Assembly: GCA_002633005.1 (NCBI GenBank)
Contig: NMRA01000254.1
Coordinates: 561,102 to 595,141, forward strand
Origin: Phoronis australis
Taxonomy: Eukaryota > Phoronida > Phoronidae
Direction of reading: 5' to 3'
Length of the DNA: 34,040 nucleotides
Position 1 is the first letter of the stretch. The number at the start of each line of letters is the position of its first letter. A program made the position numbers and the translations under genes. Below the pieces are notes generated by a model. That model did no database searches. It had not been told where the DNA came from and saw only the letters and a program-made list of their open reading frames with translations. Of the stretch, positions 31,225 to 34,040 are shown piece by piece.

Positions 31225-33210
31225 ATTGCTGCAGCTTATATCACTGCATTCTCCATATGAAACTGATCACGGCAATTCTTACTTCTTGCGTTTACATCTC
31301 TTGGAATTGCAGTTGGTCTTGCACGAACATCTTACTATCAGCTGGGTCTCTGGTGCTGCTGGCTGGTCCGTCGTCATGGAAATGAGTTTTCCACCTGCCA
31401 GCATCCATCCTCAATCCAGCGGGGCTAGGTCACTGCCACGGAAACTTGACCAATCTTAATTGCTCTTGTCCTGGCAGCATGGAATTTACCTGCTGAAGCA
31501 GTTGGTGGTAATGACTATTTGGACTTGGGCTACGCTTAGTGACACATTTTCCACAAATCGCCTGCATTATAAGTCACTTAAATTTCCAGAGCCAGTACCG
31601 CCGTGAAGCACAGTTTTTACCAAGTTCAAATATGTCTAGCCTTTTCGCAGAGTTCTAGATCATGCACTTTCTTGAATGAGAAAGCCTTGCCAATACCGAA
31701 CAGCCGTGATGTTGTATCGCAACCACCTATTGCATGCCCAAATGGCAAAAGCGAGCAAGTTTGGCACCAAGAGACAACTGTAGTTTCTTGATGTCCCAGT
31801 CTCCTCTCGTTTTGTTGCCTCTTGTGAGATCATGAATATTGGAAATTGTTGTGAAGTAGCATGGCAACACAAAAGAACCAACAAGTCTGTATCGTCTGCA
31901 ATGACGCTGGTAGGACCTTGTGCTGCATTATCTACTGCTTTTTCTAAAACTAAAACATCTGCGTCACCTTGAGCTTGTACCACTGTGCAACCAGCGTTTC
32001 GAGAAGAAGTGAATGAATCTTTGTTTGTTTTTGCTGTTTGCCAAAAATGTGAATTTTCTTCTTTGTCTTGATCACTATGTCACCGTGGAAGTGAGCTTTA
32101 GCTCCAACCACTGCACCCAATTTTCGAACAAGGGAAGCCATCTTAAGTTGATGGGCTACCTCCATTACTATCAAAAACAACACTTAAGGCTGGGTGTACT
32201 TGCTGACGTAATCCACATCAACTCTACCAACTGACTGAAATACTACACCACTAGGCCATAGAATTCAGTGAAGGAGAGGACCACTGTCAACTGCATGCAT
32301 CATCATGTTTTCTGGAAATTTGTAATCCTCATGTCGGTCGTGCTCCACTGGACTACAGTGCATCAGAGAAGACTAAATGTATCAAAAAGAGCAGGGGAAC
32401 CAACACACAGCTCAAACTTCAAAAGGCTTGATAAACATTCACTGTTGTCTTCTGTAGCTGTCAGTAATCGCTAGTTAAGTAGCAGTTGTGTATCCACTTG
32501 TGTAAAACCCCTATTGGCCTCATGAATTAGTGGTCTTGTCATTGTCACAACCTTGTCTTTCTTTCTGAATGTGAAGTCTTCCACACTCGACCACTCTTAG
32601 ACAAGAGAACTGCCTTCCCTGCTTCTGTGGCATTTTTGGCAGTGACGCGTGTGCCTGAAGTCACAACAGTGGTGATGTTCTGTAATCCCTTTCAAATGGG
32701 TTTCTGTTGTGGAGGAATTCCACAAGGATGAGAATGTCTTTGTCATCCCGCGACTGTCTTGCCAGGGTACATTCTTTATGCTGCTTACTTGTTTCGCAAC
32801 TCAAGTTTGTACTCTGCATGGCGCGATTTATACTTGAGCATACATGTACATGCCGGCACGGAAAGCAGCAACAGTGCATGCTGCGTATGTCCCATTCCTA
32901 AACCTTTAGTTAAAAACCTCCTGTTGATTTAATGGTTTTCATGAGCGTTTGTTCAATTACAAGGTCAGATGACAAGCCTTCCCAGAATCTGTGACTTCGT
33001 TTTATGGCGTGGTGACTGTTAATAAAGGTGCTGTAGACGGTCTTGATGGGTGTCTTTGAGTTGTTGCATCTGCTGCAAGTATGTGAATACTGATTTTGCA
33101 TATGAGATGTGACCAGCAAAGTAAGGCAGCATATTAGAAAATTCTTTTAGGTAAAGTTCCCGGTCTGGCGTTATTTCTGCTTTTAGAAAAAGTCAAAAGA
33201 TGTCATCCAT
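31225..33210 (-). pseudogene. Frameshifted copy of the 'GCDTTSRLFGIGK' family (FEN1/PIN-like core plus Cys-rich tail)
   Basis: Read leftwards, conserved blocks appear in the expected order but in changing frames: ELYLKEFSNMLPYFAGHI with SVFTYLQQMQQL (33168-33039), SHRFWEGLSSDLVIEQTLMK (about 33000-32910), LTKGLGMGHT, QHKECTLARQSRDDKD with LVEFLHNRNPFERD (about 32790-32690), HAVDSGPLLH and VDYVSKYTQP (32300-32180), VVFDSNGGSPST (about 32170), QAQGDADVLVLEKAVD then VIADDTDLLVLLCCHA (31975-31850), HAIGGCDTTSRLFGIGKAFS (31735-31680), WMLAGGKLISMTTDQPAAPE (31408-31349) and VRCSCKTNCNSKRC (31336-31295). I recall this block series from uncharacterised intron-less proteins of marine invertebrates. 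ADDTDLLVLL and GCDTTSRLFGIGK resemble the acidic motif and helix-hairpin-helix of FEN1/XPG-type PIN nucleases, and the C-terminal cysteines resemble a CXC domain; both are my inference. Several frameshifts and stops (for example TGA for Trp at 31411-31413) show it is dead. Confidence 0.72.
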
Positions 33211-33988
33211 CTCCGTATACTGTAGCTACATGTAGATACTGCTGGTTCGACTTTGCAAAGGCAAGTCTGATTTATATGCTTCGTTTTTTTATGGATTACT
33301 ATAAGACGTACACTACGACGAGCATACATGGCCACACATTGACATCATGCCAGTGTGCTGCGCGTTTTGTTGATCTGCGCTATATGCGGATGACGTCATC
33401 AAAACCGGGGTAAATCCATATATTGCGCAGGCCCGTTTGTGGATTCCTAAAACGCGCAACACTTTAGGAATCGTGCCGATTTACGGGTAATAGAACAGGA
33501 AATGCTTCGTATGATAATAATTCGATGATAATAGTCCAAAATTATGCGTTTTACATTAATTAATAGATTTTGGTCGCATTTCCTGTATTTTTTGATAATT
33601 TCGTGATGCCCCTACTGAACGCTGATTTTACTATATACATGTACGTTATATGTAGGAATACAAATTGTCGAAGACGTACAGTGTATGCCTCATTTATTCA
33701 AAACTTATTTAGGCATCTACAGGGTATAAAAGACGTTTGTGTTGTTCATAATGCCAAGCGAGCAGGGCATTGTACTGTCTGCGGATTTTCGTAGTTAATT
33801 TGTATTCTAAATACCGTCGCGTAAGGCGTCAGTAATTTGCCCTTGTTGAATGTCGGTTGATTTTCCGCGCAGAGTTGTCTAAATGATTTAGGCAGATTAC
33901 ACAGCAAACAGGTAAACAGTTAAAACTTTGATCACCAACATCAAAGCATTGATACGGGCTCCTTAACATAACGCTAAACCCTCGTGAG
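33211..33988. other. 5' flank of the nuclease-like pseudogene
   Basis: A GC-richer segment (33340-33480) contains ATGACGTCAT, a palindromic CRE-like site, and the 33442-33472 hairpin. It could be the former promoter of the pseudogene. No gene was identified. Confidence 0.35.
33442..33472. repeat. 10-bp perfect inverted repeat (hairpin)
   Basis: GATTCCTAAA and TTTAGGAATC flank the 11-base loop ACGCGCAACAC, about 230 bp upstream of the 5' end of the 31225-33210 pseudogene as read on the minus strand. Confidence 0.7.
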
Positions 33989-34030
33989 AGACCGCCCCGA
34001 GATGGATGCTGGAGCAACTCGGGGCGGTCT
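33989..34030. repeat. GC-rich 13-bp perfect hairpin at window edge
   Basis: AGACCGCCCCGAG (33989-34001) is perfectly inverted at 34018-34030 with a 16-base loop. It is far more GC-rich than its flanks. It may be an element terminus or a structured RNA; the window ends ten bases later. Confidence 0.75.
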
Positions 34031-34040
34031 GGGATCAAGC

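Noticed and set aside
1-34040. CRISPR array, operon, rRNA or prokaryotic-type defence island
   Set aside because: Split genes, GT/AG introns and transposon types are eukaryotic; no regularly spaced repeats with unique spacers are present.

Overview
The window looks like nuclear DNA of an invertebrate animal. It is AT-rich (about 60% A+T by eye) and gene-poor. Coding exons are short, split by introns with GT/AG borders, and embedded in kilobases of non-coding DNA full of decayed transposons. The octamer TACATGTA is scattered across the whole window far above expectation. Recognisable remnants (YqaJ-domain, 'GCDTTSRLFGIGK'-family, LINE zinc knuckle, gypsy-like leader) are the kind I associate with cnidarian, mollusc, echinoderm and lancelet genomes, but the sequence does not let me name the phylum. 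There is one ambiguous base (n, 16925).

Only one host gene is convincingly readable: a protein serine/threonine kinase on the minus strand. It has four exons (17898-18005, 15588-15884, 10857-11031, 10424-10596) that splice in phase into a 251-residue open product. The product carries the Gly-loop, VAIK lysine, HRDLKPLN, DFG and APE motifs, and starts at an ATG preceded by an in-frame stop. The last exon ends at a good splice donor, so the 3' end of the gene lies further left and was not found. The C-lobe is unusually short between the DIYSMG and RPD motifs.

Left arm (1-10300): mostly non-coding. It holds two weak candidate 3'-terminal exons (3086-3204 and 6251-6318, + strand) and a decayed + strand YqaJ-type recombinase/exonuclease gene (7204-8021), still entered through an intact splice acceptor.

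Middle (10424-18005): the kinase locus. Intron 2 (4.6 kb) contains a 694-bp terminal-inverted-repeat element with C-rich ends (11976-12669), a duplicated GAT/GAC acidic-codon repeat, a cluster of NRF1/ETS/YY1-like motifs around a candidate minus-strand exon (13602-14006), and a 22-bp tandem repeat. Intron 1 holds a possible THAP-like reading frame and a 37-bp direct repeat.

Right arm (18006-34040): no convincing host gene. It contains a second partial copy of the C-rich element (19812-19900), a gypsy-like LTR/primer-binding-site junction (about 26210-26495), the degenerate 3' end of a LINE (27807-28190), an 88-bp foldback MITE with a 5-bp target duplication (28502-28597), a tRNA-like sequence, a triplicated 'gccattttc' repeat (30385-30850), and several strong hairpins. 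On the minus strand at 31225-33210 lies an almost full-length but frameshifted copy of an intron-less gene family. Its conserved blocks resemble a FEN1/PIN-type nuclease core (ADDTDLLVLL, GCDTTSRLFGIGK) followed by a cysteine-rich tail.

The two nuclease-like pseudogenes and the kinase show no sign of acting together. The window reads as one host kinase gene in a transposon-littered neighbourhood.
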